A stretch of 64,000 nt of DNA from Bradyrhizobium genosp. L (GTDB lineage Bacteria > Pseudomonadota > Alphaproteobacteria > Rhizobiales > Xanthobacteraceae). Both the position numbers and the translations under genes were made by a program. The stretch is taken from NCBI RefSeq assembly GCF_015624485.1, contig NZ_CP061378.1:1488001-1552000 (forward strand). Direction: 5' to 3'. Position 1 is the stretch's first letter, and the number at the start of each line of letters is the position of its first letter. Of this stretch, positions 48,067-58,123 are shown one piece after another. The notes below the pieces were generated by a model that was not told the origin of the DNA, did not search any database, and saw only the letters and a list, made by a program, of their open reading frames with translations.

Positions 48067-49797
48067 ATGACAAGCAAGCACTTGTTGTTGTCGAGCTGTG
48101 TCGCGTTCACGTGCCTCATCTCGACCGTCGCCGTCGCTGGGCCGATCGACAACTACAGTCCGGTGACGTCTCAGCGTCTCGAAAATCCCGAACCCGGCAA
48201 CTGGATGCTCTATCGCCGGACCTATGACGGACAGGGTTACAGTCCGCTCACCCAGATCAACACATCCAACGTCAAGGACCTGAAGCCGGTCTGGACCTTC
48301 TCCACCGGCGTCATCGAGGGCCACGAGGCGCCGCCCATCGTCAACAACGGCGTGATGTTCGTCGCCACCCCGATGGGGCAGGTGATCGCGCTCAACGCCA
48401 AGACCGGCGAGGAATATTGGCGCTACAAGCGGCAGCTTCCCGACGATCTGTTCCAGCTGCATCCGACCAGCCGCGGCGTCGGCCTGTGGCAGGACAAGCT
48501 GTTTCTCGCCACCACCGACGATCATGTCGTCGCGCTCGACGCCAAGACCGGCAAGGTGGTGTGGGACACCAAGGTGCAGGACTACAAGAAGGGTCAGTAC
48601 ATGACCCTGATGCCGCTCGTGGTCGACGGCAAGGTGATCGTCGGCGGCTCCGGCGGCGAGTTCGGCGTGCGCGGCTATGTCGTCGCCTTCGACGCCAGCA
48701 GCGGCAAGGAACTGTGGCGTACCTTCACCATCCCCGGCGAAGGCGAGCCGGGCCACGAGACCTGGAGCGGCGACGACTGGAAATCGGGCGGCGGATCGGC
48801 CTGGATGACCGGCACCTACGACAAGGACAACAAGACGGTTCTCTGGGGCGTCGGTAACGCCGCGCCGTGGCCGGGGTCGATGCATGCCGGCGACAATCTC
48901 TACACCAGTTCGGTGATCGGCCTCGATCCCGAGACCGGCAAGATCAAGAAGCACTTCCAGTATCACCAGAACGATTCCTGGGACTGGGACGAGGTCGATG
49001 CGCCGATGCTGGTCGACCTGCAGCGCGACGGAAAAACGTTCAAGAGCCTGATTCACCCCGGCCGCGACGCGATCTTCTGGATCCTCGAGAACACGCCGGA
49101 CAAGATCAACTACGTCGCCGGCTGGCCGTTCGTGAAGACCAACGTCTGGAAGGGCATCGAGGCCGAGACCGGGCGGCCGATCCTCGATCCCGACCACAAG
49201 CCGGTGCTCGGCAAGCGGGTCGAGTTCTGCCCGTCATTGTGGGGCGGCAAGGACTGGCCGTCGGCGGCCTACAGCCAGAACACCAAGCTCGTCTACGTGC
49301 CCGCCAACGAGAACTTCTGCGGCGGCTTCACCGGCGAGAAGCAACCGCTGGTGCCCGGCCAGCTCTGGCTCGGCACCAAGCCGGAAGACATCGGGCTGAC
49401 GCCGGCGCCCAACGCCGACCATTTCGGCGAGCTGCAGGCGTGGGATCCGTCGACCGGCAAGAAGGTCTGGCAGCACGACTACAAGACCTCGCAGCTGTTC
49501 GGTGCGGTGACTGCGACGGCCGGCGACCTGGTGCTCGCCGGCGGCACCAACGACCGCATGTTCCGCATCTTCAACGCCAAGACCGGCGAGGTGTTGTGGG
49601 AGCAGAAGACCAACTCCGGCATCATGGCGATGCCGATGTCCTATGAGGTCGACGGCACGCAATACATCGCGGTGCAGTCGGGCTGGGGCGTCGACGCGCA
49701 GCGCATCCAGGACGCGCTTGCCGGCAAGGTGGCGGGCTTCGAGAACAACGTCCCGCAAGGCGGCGTGATCTGGGTGTTCGCGCTCGACAAGAAGTAG
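48067..49797 (+). CDS. PQQ-dependent alcohol dehydrogenase
   Basis: A 576-residue periplasmic eight-bladed quinoprotein of the methanol/ethanol dehydrogenase family. It has a signal peptide (LLSSCVAFTCLISTVAVAG) and tryptophan-docking repeats such as PVWTFSTGV, KTGEEYWRYKR, KTGKVVWDTKV, SSGKELWRTF and KTGEVLWEQK. At the metal site W305-D306-W307-D308 gives the extra Asp (Asp-x-Asp) of lanthanide-dependent enzymes. The usual vicinal Cys-Cys pair is missing: that region reads LPDDLFQLHPTSRG. It oxidises an alcohol to aldehyde in the periplasm and passes electrons to a cytochrome or the Rieske protein. The ATG at 48067 follows GGGAGGTAGCATCTC. Confidence 0.92.
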   Translation: MTSKHLLLSSCVAFTCLISTVAVAGPIDNYSPVTSQRLENPEPGNWMLYRRTYDGQGYSPLTQINTSNVKDLKPVWTFSTGVIEGHEAPPIVNNGVMFVATPMGQVIALNAKTGEEYWRYKRQLPDDLFQLHPTSRGVGLWQDKLFLATTDDHVVALDAKTGKVVWDTKVQDYKKGQYMTLMPLVVDGKVIVGGSGGEFGVRGYVVAFDASSGKELWRTFTIPGEGEPGHETWSGDDWKSGGGSAWMTGTYDKDNKTVLWGVGNAAPWPGSMHAGDNLYTSSVIGLDPETGKIKKHFQYHQNDSWDWDEVDAPMLVDLQRDGKTFKSLIHPGRDAIFWILENTPDKINYVAGWPFVKTNVWKGIEAETGRPILDPDHKPVLGKRVEFCPSLWGGKDWPSAAYSQNTKLVYVPANENFCGGFTGEKQPLVPGQLWLGTKPEDIGLTPAPNADHFGELQAWDPSTGKKVWQHDYKTSQLFGAVTATAGDLVLAGGTNDRMFRIFNAKTGEVLWEQKTNSGIMAMPMSYEVDGTQYIAVQSGWGVDAQRIQDALAGKVAGFENNVPQGGVIWVFALDKK

Positions 49798-49876
49798 CGG
49801 AGCAAGCCTCGGACAGGGGGCGATGCGATCGGGAAGCGGCGGAGGGGGGAGCCCCGCCGCTTCCTGGTCCGCAACT

Positions 49877-49976
49877 GTCATTCCGGGGCATGCGAAGCAT
49901 GAACCCGGAATCCATTTCGCCGCAGGTGATGTGGCCTGATGGATTCCGGGTTCTCGCTTCGCGAGCCCCGGAATGA
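49877..49976. repeat. Palindromic repeat, GTCATTCCGGGG type
   Basis: Fourth copy of the unit first seen at 17554, with arms GTCATTCCGGGG and CCCCGGAATGAC, between the PQQ dehydrogenase and the next gene. Confidence 0.85.
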
Positions 49977-49999
49977 CGAGGAGTGGTTGGCAGCTCGAG

Positions 50000-50272
50000 C
50001 TACTTGCCCTTCGTATCGACCTTCCGTTTCTCGTCGTCGTTCATTTTCTTGATCGTGGGATCGCGGCTGGTCTCGCCGGTGGTTTGACCGGTGGTCGCCG
50101 GCGGAGCGTTGCTCGGCTCCGAGGTCTGGTCCGGCAGTGTCTTGGCCGGGCGCGTCGCGGTCGCGGCCGGCGGCGGGTTGGTCTGTGCGAGCGCAGCGTG
50201 CGCCGCGAAAACAAAGACGCCCGCGAACAGGGTTGCCGCGAGCGTCCGTGACGTCTTGGAAGGGGTTCTCAT
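50000..50272 (-). CDS. Small exported hypothetical protein
   Basis: A 90-residue protein with a signal peptide ([20 protein letters not shown]) and a Pro/Thr-rich mature segment ending in a highly charged tail ([14 protein letters not shown]). No domain. The ribosome binding site AGAGGAGAGACCG precedes the ATG at 50272. It is in the same direction as the molybdenum enzyme genes further right but lies downstream of them, 53 bases after their stop, so it may belong to that operon. Confidence 0.7.
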   Translation of the reverse strand: MRTPSKTSRTLAATLFAGVFVFAAHAALAQTNPPPAATATRPAKTLPDQTSEPSNAPPATTGQTTGETSRDPTIKKMNDDEKRKVDTKGK

Positions 50273-50325
50273 CGGTCTCTCCTCTGGACCGATGAGAACG
50301 AGCCGTCTGGCCTAACGTTCCAGTC

Positions 50326-52656
50326 TCACGTCTCCAGCTGCTTGCCGATCGGAAGCGCGCGGATGCGTTTTCCCGTCGCGGCGAAGATCGCGTTGATCAG
50401 GGCCGGTGCGAACGGCGGCACGCCGGGCTCGCCGACGCCGCTCGGCGGGGTGCCCGGGGCCGGCGGCACGATGTGGACGTGGGTCACCGCAGGCGATTCG
50501 TCGATCCGGATCACCGGGAAATCGTCGAAATTGCCCTGCTGCACCTTGCCGTCCTTGAAGCTGATCTCGCCATATTTAGCGAGGCTCAGCCCCATGATCG
50601 CGGCGCCCTCGATCTGCGACTGTATCCGCTCCGGGTTGACATAGGTGCCGCAATCGATCGCGGTGTCGACGCGCGGCACCGTGAGCTTGCCCTTGTCGTC
50701 GACTGCTACCTCGACGATGGTCGCGATGTAGCTGACGAAGGAGCGATGCACGGCGATGCCGAGCCCGTGGCCTTTCGGCACTTGTCGTCCCCACTCGCCC
50801 TTGTCGGCGACCAGCTCGAGCACCTTGCGTAAACGTGCGGTGTCGATCGGGTAGCTGTCATAGGGCTCGCCGTAGTTCCAGGGATCCTTCACGGAAGCGA
50901 GGTTGACGATCCGCGGGCTGCCGATCAATTCCAGCAGCATGTCCTTCTGGTCGCGGCCGGTCGCATGCGCGATCTCCGCGGCCATCGATTGCACCGCAAA
51001 CGCCCGCGGGATGTTCGACACCGAGCGGAACCAGCCGATCCTCGTGAACGCGGCCGCTTCCGGATTCTCGCATTGCAGATTGGCGATCTCGAACGGGTTG
51101 TCGATCAGGCCCATGCCGAGCTCGAACGGCGCTTCGTGGTTGGCGCCGGCGGCAAAGGTCGAGGCGATGGTCGGCGCCACGCTGCGGTGCCGCCACGCGA
51201 TCACCTTGCCGCTCTTGTCGAGGCCGGCCTCGATCCGTTCCACCGACACGGTGTGCAGGAAGTCGTGGTGCACGTCGTCCTCGCGGGTCCACTGCACCTT
51301 GACCGGCGCGCCGAGCTCCTTGGACAGCAGCGCCGCCTCGAGCGCGAAATCGCATTTCGATTTGCGCCCGAAACCGCCGCCGAGCAGTGTCACGTTGACG
51401 ATGACATTGTCCTCGGGGATGCCGAGTGTCTTGGCGACGTCCTCACGGGTGCCGCCGGGGCTCTGCACCGGCGCCCAGACCTCCGCTCTGTCGCCGGTGA
51501 CGTTGGCGACCGCGACCGGCGGCTCCATGCTGACATGGGCAAGATGCGGCAAATAATATTCGCCGACGAGCACCTTGTCGGCGCTCTTCAGCGCCGCATC
51601 GACATCGCCTTCCTTGCGCACCACGAGGCCGGGCTTGCGCGCGGCTTCTTCCAGCGAAGCACGATAGGTGGCGGAGTCATACTTGGCGTTGGCGCCGTCA
51701 TCCCAGACGATCTTCAGCGCGTCGCGGCCCTTGATTGCGGCGCCGGTGTTGCGCGCGATCACGGCCACGCCGCCGAGCGGCTGGAATTTCGACGGCCACG
51801 GCCAGCCCTTGACCTCCATCACCTTCTCGACTCCAGGCACCTTCATGGCGGCGCTGTCGTCAAACGACTTGACCTTGCCGCCGGTGACGGGAGGACGTGC
51901 GATCACGGCGTATTTCAGGCCCTGCAGCCTTGTATCGGCGCCGTAATGCGCTTTGCCGGTGGTGATGTCGTGCAGGTCGACGATCGAGACCTCGCCCTTG
52001 CCGAGATAGCGGAAGTCTTTCGGGTCCTTCAGCTTGAGGCTATCGATGGCCGGCACCGGCTCCTTCGCGGCATCGGCCGCGAGCTCGCCGAAGCCGATCT
52101 TGCGTCCGCTCGCGGAATGCACGACCTCATGGTTCTGCGCCTTCGCCTCGGTGACCGGAACGCCCCATTTCTTGGCCGCTGCGGCTTCCAGCATGCCGCG
52201 CGCCGAGGCGCCGATCTGGCGCATCGGGATCAGATAGTGCCGGGTGCTGCGGGACCCGTCGGTGTCCTGGTTGCCGAACTTGACCTCGTCGCCATGGGCC
52301 TGCTGGACATGGACCCGGTTCCAGTCGGCCTCCATCTCCTCGGCGACGATCAAGGGCAGGCTGGTGCGCACACCGGTGCCCATCTCGGAGCGGTGCGCCA
52401 GGATCGTGACGACGCCGTCAGGCGCGATCGCGACGAATACGCGCGGGTCGACCACGACGCCATGCGGCATCTTGCCGGCGCCGGTCTCGTAGGCGAAGGC
52501 CGGCCGCGACATCACGGGGGCGGCGAGCACGAACGAGCCGGCGATGCCGAGCCCCTTCAGGATGCTGCGGCGCGAGACGTTCTCGACCTTGATTTGCTCG
52601 ACCTTCACGTGCTTCTCGAAGCCGCGAAGTTTTCCGGGATTGGTGATGATGTTCAT
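50326..52656 (-). CDS. Tat-exported molybdopterin oxidoreductase, large subunit
   Basis: A 776-residue molybdenum-binding subunit of the isoquinoline-1-oxidoreductase/aldehyde dehydrogenase group (no FAD subunit). The Tat signal reads [20 protein letters not shown], so the complex is periplasmic. Landmarks are [35 protein letters not shown] and the [20 protein letters not shown] segment with the active-site Glu. It would hydroxylate or oxidise an aldehyde or N-heterocycle and send electrons to a cytochrome. It lies one base after the 2Fe-2S subunit gene. The ATG at 52656 is preferred over 52689. Confidence 0.92.
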   Translation of the reverse strand: MNIITNPGKLRGFEKHVKVEQIKVENVSRRSILKGLGIAGSFVLAAPVMSRPAFAYETGAGKMPHGVVVDPRVFVAIAPDGVVTILAHRSEMGTGVRTSLPLIVAEEMEADWNRVHVQQAHGDEVKFGNQDTDGSRSTRHYLIPMRQIGASARGMLEAAAAKKWGVPVTEAKAQNHEVVHSASGRKIGFGELAADAAKEPVPAIDSLKLKDPKDFRYLGKGEVSIVDLHDITTGKAHYGADTRLQGLKYAVIARPPVTGGKVKSFDDSAAMKVPGVEKVMEVKGWPWPSKFQPLGGVAVIARNTGAAIKGRDALKIVWDDGANAKYDSATYRASLEEAARKPGLVVRKEGDVDAALKSADKVLVGEYYLPHLAHVSMEPPVAVANVTGDRAEVWAPVQSPGGTREDVAKTLGIPEDNVIVNVTLLGGGFGRKSKCDFALEAALLSKELGAPVKVQWTREDDVHHDFLHTVSVERIEAGLDKSGKVIAWRHRSVAPTIASTFAAGANHEAPFELGMGLIDNPFEIANLQCENPEAAAFTRIGWFRSVSNIPRAFAVQSMAAEIAHATGRDQKDMLLELIGSPRIVNLASVKDPWNYGEPYDSYPIDTARLRKVLELVADKGEWGRQVPKGHGLGIAVHRSFVSYIATIVEVAVDDKGKLTVPRVDTAIDCGTYVNPERIQSQIEGAAIMGLSLAKYGEISFKDGKVQQGNFDDFPVIRIDESPAVTHVHIVPPAPGTPPSGVGEPGVPPFAPALINAIFAATGKRIRALPIGKQLET

Positions 52657-52657
52657 G

Positions 52658-53110
52658 TCACACCCCCGTCGATGCGAGATGCACGGCATTCTCGATTCTT
52701 TGGTAGCAGCCGCAGCGACAGATGTTGCCCGCCATGGCCTCGCGGATCTGGTCGTGGCTGGGCTTGGGGTTCTCGTTCAGCAGCGCCGCGGCCTGCATGA
52801 TCTGGCCGGCCTGGCAATAGCCGCACTGGGGAACATTGACCTGGCGCCAGGCCTTCTGCAGCGGATGATCGCCGGTCGGATGCAGGCCCTCGATGGTGGT
52901 GACCTCGCGGCCGACCACGTCGGAGACCGAGGTGATGCAGGCGCGGACCGCCTCCTTGTCGACGATCACGGTGCAAGCGCCGCACAGCGCCTGGCCGCAG
53001 CCGAATTTGGTGCCGGTGAGACCGGCTTCATCGCGCAGATACCAGAGCAGCGAAAGATCCGGGTCGCCGTCCCAATTTTGTTCCTGGCCGTTGATTTTGA
53101 GTTTGATCAT
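52658..53110 (-). CDS. 2Fe-2S subunit of molybdenum oxidoreductase
   Basis: A 150-residue two-domain iron-sulfur subunit (XdhC/IorA type). A plant-type 2Fe-2S cluster ([17 protein letters not shown] plus RACITS) is followed by the helical domain with CGYCQAG and [10 protein letters not shown] for the second cluster. It conducts electrons from the Mo centre to a further acceptor. It is a cytoplasmically folded partner exported with the large subunit, which has the Tat signal. The gene order 2Fe-2S then Mo matches isoquinoline oxidoreductases. ATG at 53110. Confidence 0.92.
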   Translation of the reverse strand: MIKLKINGQEQNWDGDPDLSLLWYLRDEAGLTGTKFGCGQALCGACTVIVDKEAVRACITSVSDVVGREVTTIEGLHPTGDHPLQKAWRQVNVPQCGYCQAGQIMQAAALLNENPKPSHDQIREAMAGNICRCGCYQRIENAVHLASTGV

Positions 53111-53610
53111 GGTCTGTCCTCGCTCTGCTTAAGCTATTGACCGGTTGCGGTGCGAGCGGCGGAACATCTTCCATCGCCTGCGGCCGCGTTGATTTTTGTG
53201 TGCCAAGATGTCGGTGAGCCAAATTGCCGTGCGCCAAAGGCCTGCGCTGTGTTCCAAGCACTCCTCTCGCTTCTCGCGCGCCTCGCTGGGTGCAGCATGG
53301 TGAAGAGCTGCGATGCTATCAGAGCCGGACGCCGAGTGACTTCACAGGCAGGTGTTTTGCATTTGCCGTTTGGCAAAAGCGGGGCCGATCGCGGCGACGA
53401 TGTCACGTCAGGAGATGGGGCATCCTGTGATCGATGCTGCGATCTCGCGTTGCGGTGCGAGTGAGAGGCAAGGGGCCGGCAGCTGGCTTGGGACCGCTCC
53501 GCGCCGAAACCCGGCTCCGGCCTTTAGAGGATTGGTGACAAATTCCCCACCGCAGCGCACAAGCCATCTTGCGGCAGGCCGATTTCAAGGCTATTGCCTA
53601 CCCTCTCAAC
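53111..53610. other. Gene-free stretch before tRNA-Glu
   Basis: 500 bases between the molybdenum oxidoreductase operon and tRNA-Glu. Open frames here have no family similarity and no good start, so I call none. It contains the upstream promoter of the operon and the tRNA promoter. Confidence 0.5.
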
Positions 53611-53685
53611 GCTCCCTTCGTCTAGCGGTTAGGACGCGGCCCTCTCAAGGCTGAAACAGGGGTTCGATTCCCCTAGGGAGCGCCA
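53611..53685 (+). tRNA. tRNA-Glu(CTC)
   Basis: The acceptor arms GCTCCCT and AGGGAGC pair; the D loop has TCTAGCGGTTAGGA; the anticodon loop CCTCTCAAG gives anticodon CTC; and the T loop is GGTTCGATTCC. CCA is encoded at 53683-53685. This reads codon GAG. Confidence 0.95.
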
Positions 53686-53965
53686 AACTGCGATATTCTG
53701 CGATGATGTACGGATGTCGTACGATCCAGCCGCCAATCGACGCCCCGACTACGTCATTTTTCTTCGAATAGTTCGCGTTCATCGAGGAAGACTTGCGCGA
53801 GAAAGTCAATCATGCCGACGCGGGCCCTGCTTTTGCGCAGCCAATTCGTGAACCTTCAGCATTCCGTTGCAGGTTGATCTTGACCCGTTAGCCGCCAATC
53901 TTATGCAAGCGTCGTGTGATTGTAGCGGCTAGCGCGCTTCCAGCCGTCACTCACTTCTCCTCCGA

Positions 53966-55075
53966 TCAGTGAGTGTTCGCGTCGAGCTCTTGCATGAAGG
54001 TCGCGACGTGATCGGCCCACAATTCGGGACGGGTCATCGTCAGATGACCCAAGGTGGTGGCCGATCCGGGCTGCACGACGTAGCGGCCATGGGCAACCTT
54101 GGGCGTCAGGCGCTGCAAGATGCCGAGCTCATCGGGATTGAACTCGTCATCGCCGAAGTTGAGCGCGAAGAGTTTCGCCTTGATCCGGCCAAGCCCTGGC
54201 TCGGGGTCATAATCAGCTGATGACTTCAACGAATAGATCAAGTCATTGGGGTCGGCGGTTTCGCCCTGTCTGTCCAGATTGTCCAGGAACGTACCTGCAG
54301 CGGCCCAGTCGGGCGTCGATGTTTGCAGGTGCGGCACGCCATCGATCATCATGAAGAGCAACTGATAGGCGTGAATAAAGCCGGAAAAAGTCCCCGTGTA
54401 GTCGCCGCCCTTGTAGGCGGGATCGTGCTCGATCATGTTGGTGGCAAGGTGGCGCCAGATCGCATTCCGTCCGGCGATCTTGGACGGGAGCGATACCACC
54501 GGCATGACGCCCTCGACATCATTGGGGTAGGTTTCCGCCCATTGCCACGCATTCATGCCACCCATGGAGATACCGAGAATGGCGTGCAGCCGCTTGATGC
54601 CTAGGGTCTCGGTCACGAGCTTGTGCTGCAAATCGACCATGTCATTGTAGTCGTAATGCGGGAAGCGTGCGTGCAGGCCGTCGCTCGGCTTGCTCGACTC
54701 CCCGCACCCGACGCTGTCGGGAAGGATCAGGAAGTATCGACGGGCGTCGAGCGGCTTGCCGGGCGCATAGAAGGACTTCACAAAGGTGGGGGTCATCAAC
54801 TGACGCCCGTTTCCTCCCGTCCAGTGCAGGACAAGCACGGCGTTATCGATTTGGCCGTCCTTGTCGCGATGAGGCGTACCCATCGTGGTGTAGTGAAAAC
54901 GCAAACTTTCCAGCGTCTCGCCACTTCGGAACTTGTAATTCGGGTAGACCACGTCGGCTTGGGTCTGCGCGGGGCTGTTCGCCTGGGCGAAAGAGCTGGC
55001 GGTCTGTGCCGCGGCCGGCCTTCCCATTGCCAGAGAGAGGGCGAGCGCGGCTGCGACGACGTCAGAGCGGATCAT
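53966..55075 (-). CDS. Exported MetX-like alpha/beta hydrolase
   Basis: A 369-residue alpha/beta hydrolase of the homoserine-O-acetyltransferase-like group. A signal peptide (MIRSDVVAAALALSLAMGRP) makes it periplasmic. Nucleophile elbow GISMGGMNAWQWAE, oxyanion segment VLVLHWTGGNGRQL, SVGCGESSKPSDGL and the late Asp in NFGDDEFNPDE and a histidine near TTLGHLTMTRPELWADH are the triad. Because it is exported it is unlikely to serve methionine synthesis; it may be a secreted esterase. It is last in a set of minus-strand genes running from the TetR operators at 58021. Confidence 0.85.
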   Translation of the reverse strand: MIRSDVVAAALALSLAMGRPAAAQTASSFAQANSPAQTQADVVYPNYKFRSGETLESLRFHYTTMGTPHRDKDGQIDNAVLVLHWTGGNGRQLMTPTFVKSFYAPGKPLDARRYFLILPDSVGCGESSKPSDGLHARFPHYDYNDMVDLQHKLVTETLGIKRLHAILGISMGGMNAWQWAETYPNDVEGVMPVVSLPSKIAGRNAIWRHLATNMIEHDPAYKGGDYTGTFSGFIHAYQLLFMMIDGVPHLQTSTPDWAAAGTFLDNLDRQGETADPNDLIYSLKSSADYDPEPGLGRIKAKLFALNFGDDEFNPDELGILQRLTPKVAHGRYVVQPGSATTLGHLTMTRPELWADHVATFMQELDANTH

Positions 55076-55118
55076 TTTCGTCTCCTGATTCCTGGCCGGA
55101 TCGACAGCACTCGGAGGC

Positions 55119-55343
55119 TTACCTGAGCGGGCCGCCGCAGGCGATGCGGCGCATCACGCTCCTACGCCGCCCGGCCGAGATCGCGAGCGGATCTCGGCGC
55201 GAGAGCGACGAGGGGACTAACCCCTTGCAAACGCTGATGTCCGCCACCTCGATCAGCACAGCGGTTGATGCGGTAAACAGCGAGTTGGGCGTCTTCCGCG
55301 GGACGATCCGGCGCAACCCGTAGACGACGAGTCCATCAATCAT
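55119..55343 (-). CDS. Doubtful small ORF
   Basis: A 74-codon frame whose ATG overlaps the stop of the upstream hydrolase gene (ATGA). The sequence starts MIDGLVVYGLRRIVPRKTPN and is basic at the end. The overlap is a normal arrangement for coupled genes, but I see no family similarity and no ribosome binding site beyond the overlap. It may be chance. Confidence 0.25.
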   Translation of the reverse strand: MIDGLVVYGLRRIVPRKTPNSLFTASTAVLIEVADISVCKGLVPSSLSRRDPLAISAGRRRSVMRRIACGGPLR

Positions 55344-56344
55344 GACCGCCTGGACGAGAGTACTCGACCGAGAAAATCATGCATCCGGTTGGCTATCTCT
55401 TCGCTCTTGTCGGCCAGGGTGCAGTGACCGCTGTCCGTCAGATGAATCTCGGCGTTTGGCACCACCTCGCGATACCGCACCTGATTTTCAGCCGTGAACA
55501 AGACATCGTTCTTTCCGCTGACAACCAGCGTCGGCGGCTTCTGTGCCCGCAGGTAGGCCTGAGCATTCTTCAATGTCGGACCGTTGGTACGGATATCGTA
55601 GAGCAGATCGAGCGAAATATCCCCGCCACCTGGACGTCGCAACGCGGAATAGTCCGATTGCCACTGATCGGGATCGATCAGGGAGGGATCGCGCACGCCG
55701 GTGACGTACAGATCGCGAACCACCTCGAGGGTGAGATAATGTTCGCCCGCCTTCAGGCGGCTGTCGGCCGTACCGTCCTTCCAATACGGCACGAGCGGCC
55801 CGAACCATGGGCTTTCACCGGGGATCAGCGGATTGTTCTGCGCGACCAGTGCTTTCATTCGTTGAGGCGATTTCAGCATCACGCGATATCCAACAAGGCC
55901 TCCGAAATCCGTGGCGTACAAAACGAATTGCTTGATCCCGACCTTGTCGACGAACTTGCCAATGACCTCGCCAAGGCCGTCGAACGTATAGCGGAAGCGC
56001 GAGCGGTCGGGCGCATCGCTGTTGCCGAAGCCAGGATAATCCGGCGCGAAAACATGATAGTTCGCGGACAGCTCACGGATGAGATCACCAAACATTGCTG
56101 ACGACGACGGCCAGCCAGGCAGCAGCAGCACAACCGGCGCATTTGGTGCACCAGCTTCACGGTAAAAAATGGAAACTCCGTCGATATCTACGGTTCGGTA
56201 GTGGGTCTGAAGGACCGAATTTCCGGTGCGGGACGATTTTCTACCCGCAATGGTGGTTTGGGCTTTGGCCGGTGTTGCGTTGGATACGGCCAGGGCCGCG
56301 GGACCAGCGAGAAAACTCGTTGTAAGGGAACGACGCGTGAGCAT
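55340..56344 (-). CDS. Exported alpha/beta hydrolase (dehalogenase-like)
   Basis: A 334-residue protein with a Tat-like signal (LTRRSLTTSFLAGPAALAVS). The body is an alpha/beta hydrolase of the epoxide hydrolase/haloalkane dehalogenase type: HGNP-like VVLLLPGWPSSSAMFGDLIR, an Asp nucleophile in LYATDFGGLVGYR, and a late acid and histidine in VVSGKNDVLF and LTDSGHCTLADKSEE. The exact reaction is unknown. Its position beside a second hydrolase and a haloalkane dehalogenase at 58819 suggests breakdown of a shared type of compound. Confidence 0.85.
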   Translation of the reverse strand: MLTRRSLTTSFLAGPAALAVSNATPAKAQTTIAGRKSSRTGNSVLQTHYRTVDIDGVSIFYREAGAPNAPVVLLLPGWPSSSAMFGDLIRELSANYHVFAPDYPGFGNSDAPDRSRFRYTFDGLGEVIGKFVDKVGIKQFVLYATDFGGLVGYRVMLKSPQRMKALVAQNNPLIPGESPWFGPLVPYWKDGTADSRLKAGEHYLTLEVVRDLYVTGVRDPSLIDPDQWQSDYSALRRPGGGDISLDLLYDIRTNGPTLKNAQAYLRAQKPPTLVVSGKNDVLFTAENQVRYREVVPNAEIHLTDSGHCTLADKSEEIANRMHDFLGRVLSSRRS

Positions 56345-56411
56345 GAAGGATTATCCTGCAAAGGTTGAATAGGTGGTGGGTTGTGGGTGGTGTTCGACAC
56401 CTTCGGTATTT

Positions 56412-57137
56412 CTATCCGCCGAGGTGCAGCGCGACGTATTCCAGCTTCCGGTTGTCGGTCGACCACAGTTGCTGGACCTGCTGCGCCATGGGATCGGGGA
56501 AAATGTAAGTCTGCCCTTCGGCAATACCCTTCACGATATTGGCGGCGGCATATTCGGGTGTCGCCTTTTGCGGGTAGGGCACCGGCTTAGCCAGATCGGT
56601 TTCGATCGGTCCCGGATAAACGCCGATGACCGTGATGTTGTCCTTTTCCAGGGTCCCGCGCAGGGACTGCGTGATGGAATGGACTGCGGCCTTGGATGCG
56701 GAATAGCCGGCCATCACGGGCACCGCCGACAGGCCAACAACGCTGCTCATATTCGCGATCGTGCCGGACTTGCGGGCGATAAATTGCGGCGTGAAGGCTC
56801 GTAGAACCCGAAGGGTGCCGAAGTAGTTGGTCCGCATGTCGTCGTCGAAGGTCTCCAGGCCGCTGTCGATATAATCGCCGAAGGCCAGCGTTCCCGCGTT
56901 GTTGACGAGAACATCGACATCCCCGGCCACGTTTGCCGCTGAATCGACTGACGCATCGCTCGTGACGTCGAGCTGCAGCGGGACGACGCGCGGGTCGCCG
57001 AACGCCGGCAGCGTGTTCGGATCGCGGGCGGTGGCGTAGATTTTCGCTACACCCGCCTTCAACAGTTCCCGCACGATAGCCGCGCCGATGCCGCGATTGG
57101 CGCCTGTCACCAACGCAACCTTGTTCGAGAGACTCAT
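56412..57137 (-). CDS. Short-chain dehydrogenase/reductase
   Basis: A 241-residue classical SDR: nucleotide-binding TGANRGIGAAIVREL, NNAGTLAFGDYIDSG, catalytic Ser in ANMSSVVGLSAVPVMAG and the YSASKAAVHSI Tyr-Lys. VIGVYPGPIETDLAK lies after the active site. NAD(P)-linked oxidoreductase of unknown substrate. It is on the minus strand in the group controlled from 58021, 90 bases after the unknown gene at 57228. Confidence 0.92.
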   Translation of the reverse strand: MSLSNKVALVTGANRGIGAAIVRELLKAGVAKIYATARDPNTLPAFGDPRVVPLQLDVTSDASVDSAANVAGDVDVLVNNAGTLAFGDYIDSGLETFDDDMRTNYFGTLRVLRAFTPQFIARKSGTIANMSSVVGLSAVPVMAGYSASKAAVHSITQSLRGTLEKDNITVIGVYPGPIETDLAKPVPYPQKATPEYAAANIVKGIAEGQTYIFPDPMAQQVQQLWSTDNRKLEYVALHLGG

Positions 57138-57227
57138 GCTCTTCTCCTGAATGTCCGATCACTTACGGTTGGCGGGAGATGGGAATCATTTGGTTCGACG
57201 CCAACGATTTATGTTGCCAAAGCGCAT

Positions 57228-57959
57228 TCATCCCTGGTCGCGCGAAAGGACGATGGACTCGATGTCAAGCATGAAGATCGAGGGCCCGGTCGGGAACGTG
57301 CGGCCGCTCGCATCGCGCCGGACTACCCTCCGATGGGTCGGGAAGACAAAGCCGTCGAACTTCCGGTGATCGAAGGTGTAATGCGCCGCTGTGCCGCCGC
57401 TGACCTCGGGGGCGTAGTCGTTGCGAACGAGATAGCTCGTATCGTTGAAATAGAACTTCTGTTCCGGGCAATGCACATGGATGCCGGCCGGGAAGGTCAC
57501 CTTGAGCACCCGCCAGCTTTCGCCGTGCTCTTCGTGCGGTGCGATCTCCTCGCAACACACGCCATCCGTCGCGAGCAGGAACGGCATGGTCATGTAGTTT
57601 TGCAGTGCGTAGCCGACGAAGTAGAGAAATTGCTGTTCTGTCCAGGGCGTTTCGGGCCGATAGCCCTCAAAGGACTTGCGTGGCTCGTCGAGCTCCGAAA
57701 TCTTCACTCCCGCCTCGGTCTCGATCGTCACACGACCGTCACCGAAGATGCCGCGCCTGCCCGGCGTCGGGAAAGGCGTGATCAGCGTGCGCTGGCGCCG
57801 CGGATCGATCTTGACCAGCACGTTCCGCAGGCCCTGCGGCTGCTTCTTGAATTCAAGGGCGGCGCCGCGAAACGTCATGCGGAAGTCGATCGTGTTCACG
57901 TGACGCCAATTGTCCAACCCGCCATGAACGGCGAGTACTTTTTCAAGAAGATCGGTCAT
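57228..57959 (-). CDS. Unknown protein of the dehalogenase cluster
   Basis: A 243-residue soluble protein that opens MTDLLEKVLAVHGGLDNWRH and has a beta-rich middle resembling outer-membrane lipoprotein-sorting or LolA-like folds (VNTIDFRMTFRGAALEF, then HCPEQKFYFNDTSYLVRNDY and YTFDHRKFDGFVFPTHRRVV). I do not recognise a named family with confidence. The ATG at 57959 lies about 60 bases from the first palindromic operator at 58021, so it is the first gene of the leftward operon. Confidence 0.75.
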   Translation of the reverse strand: MTDLLEKVLAVHGGLDNWRHVNTIDFRMTFRGAALEFKKQPQGLRNVLVKIDPRRQRTLITPFPTPGRRGIFGDGRVTIETEAGVKISELDEPRKSFEGYRPETPWTEQQFLYFVGYALQNYMTMPFLLATDGVCCEEIAPHEEHGESWRVLKVTFPAGIHVHCPEQKFYFNDTSYLVRNDYAPEVSGGTAAHYTFDHRKFDGFVFPTHRRVVRRDASGRTFPTGPSIFMLDIESIVLSRDQG

Positions 57960-58020
57960 TTGAGTGCCTGGTCCTCAAAGTTGCGCGGTGACGGCGCGGC
58001 TCAGCGGGCATCAGAGCTAA

Positions 58021-58069
58021 GTAAACAATATCGTTTACCTTGAAGGAGGATGTAAACGATATCGTTTAC
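58021..58069. promoter_or_regulatory. Two 18-bp TetR operators
   Basis: GTAAACGATATCGTTTAC at 58052-58069 is a perfect palindrome. GTAAACAATATCGTTTAC at 58021-58038 differs by one base. Centres are 31 bases apart, three helical turns. They lie between the divergent genes at 57228 and 58124, the second of which encodes a TetR protein. Confidence 0.8.
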
Positions 58070-58123
58070 TTGGTCAACGGGATTCGCTATGAATGCTGAA
58101 CAGGCGTTCGTGAGGATGATGTG

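Noticed and set aside
53150..53464. A 104-codon plus-strand frame between the molybdenum enzyme and the tRNA.
   Set aside because: No ribosome binding site, family or start context, and composition like non-coding DNA.
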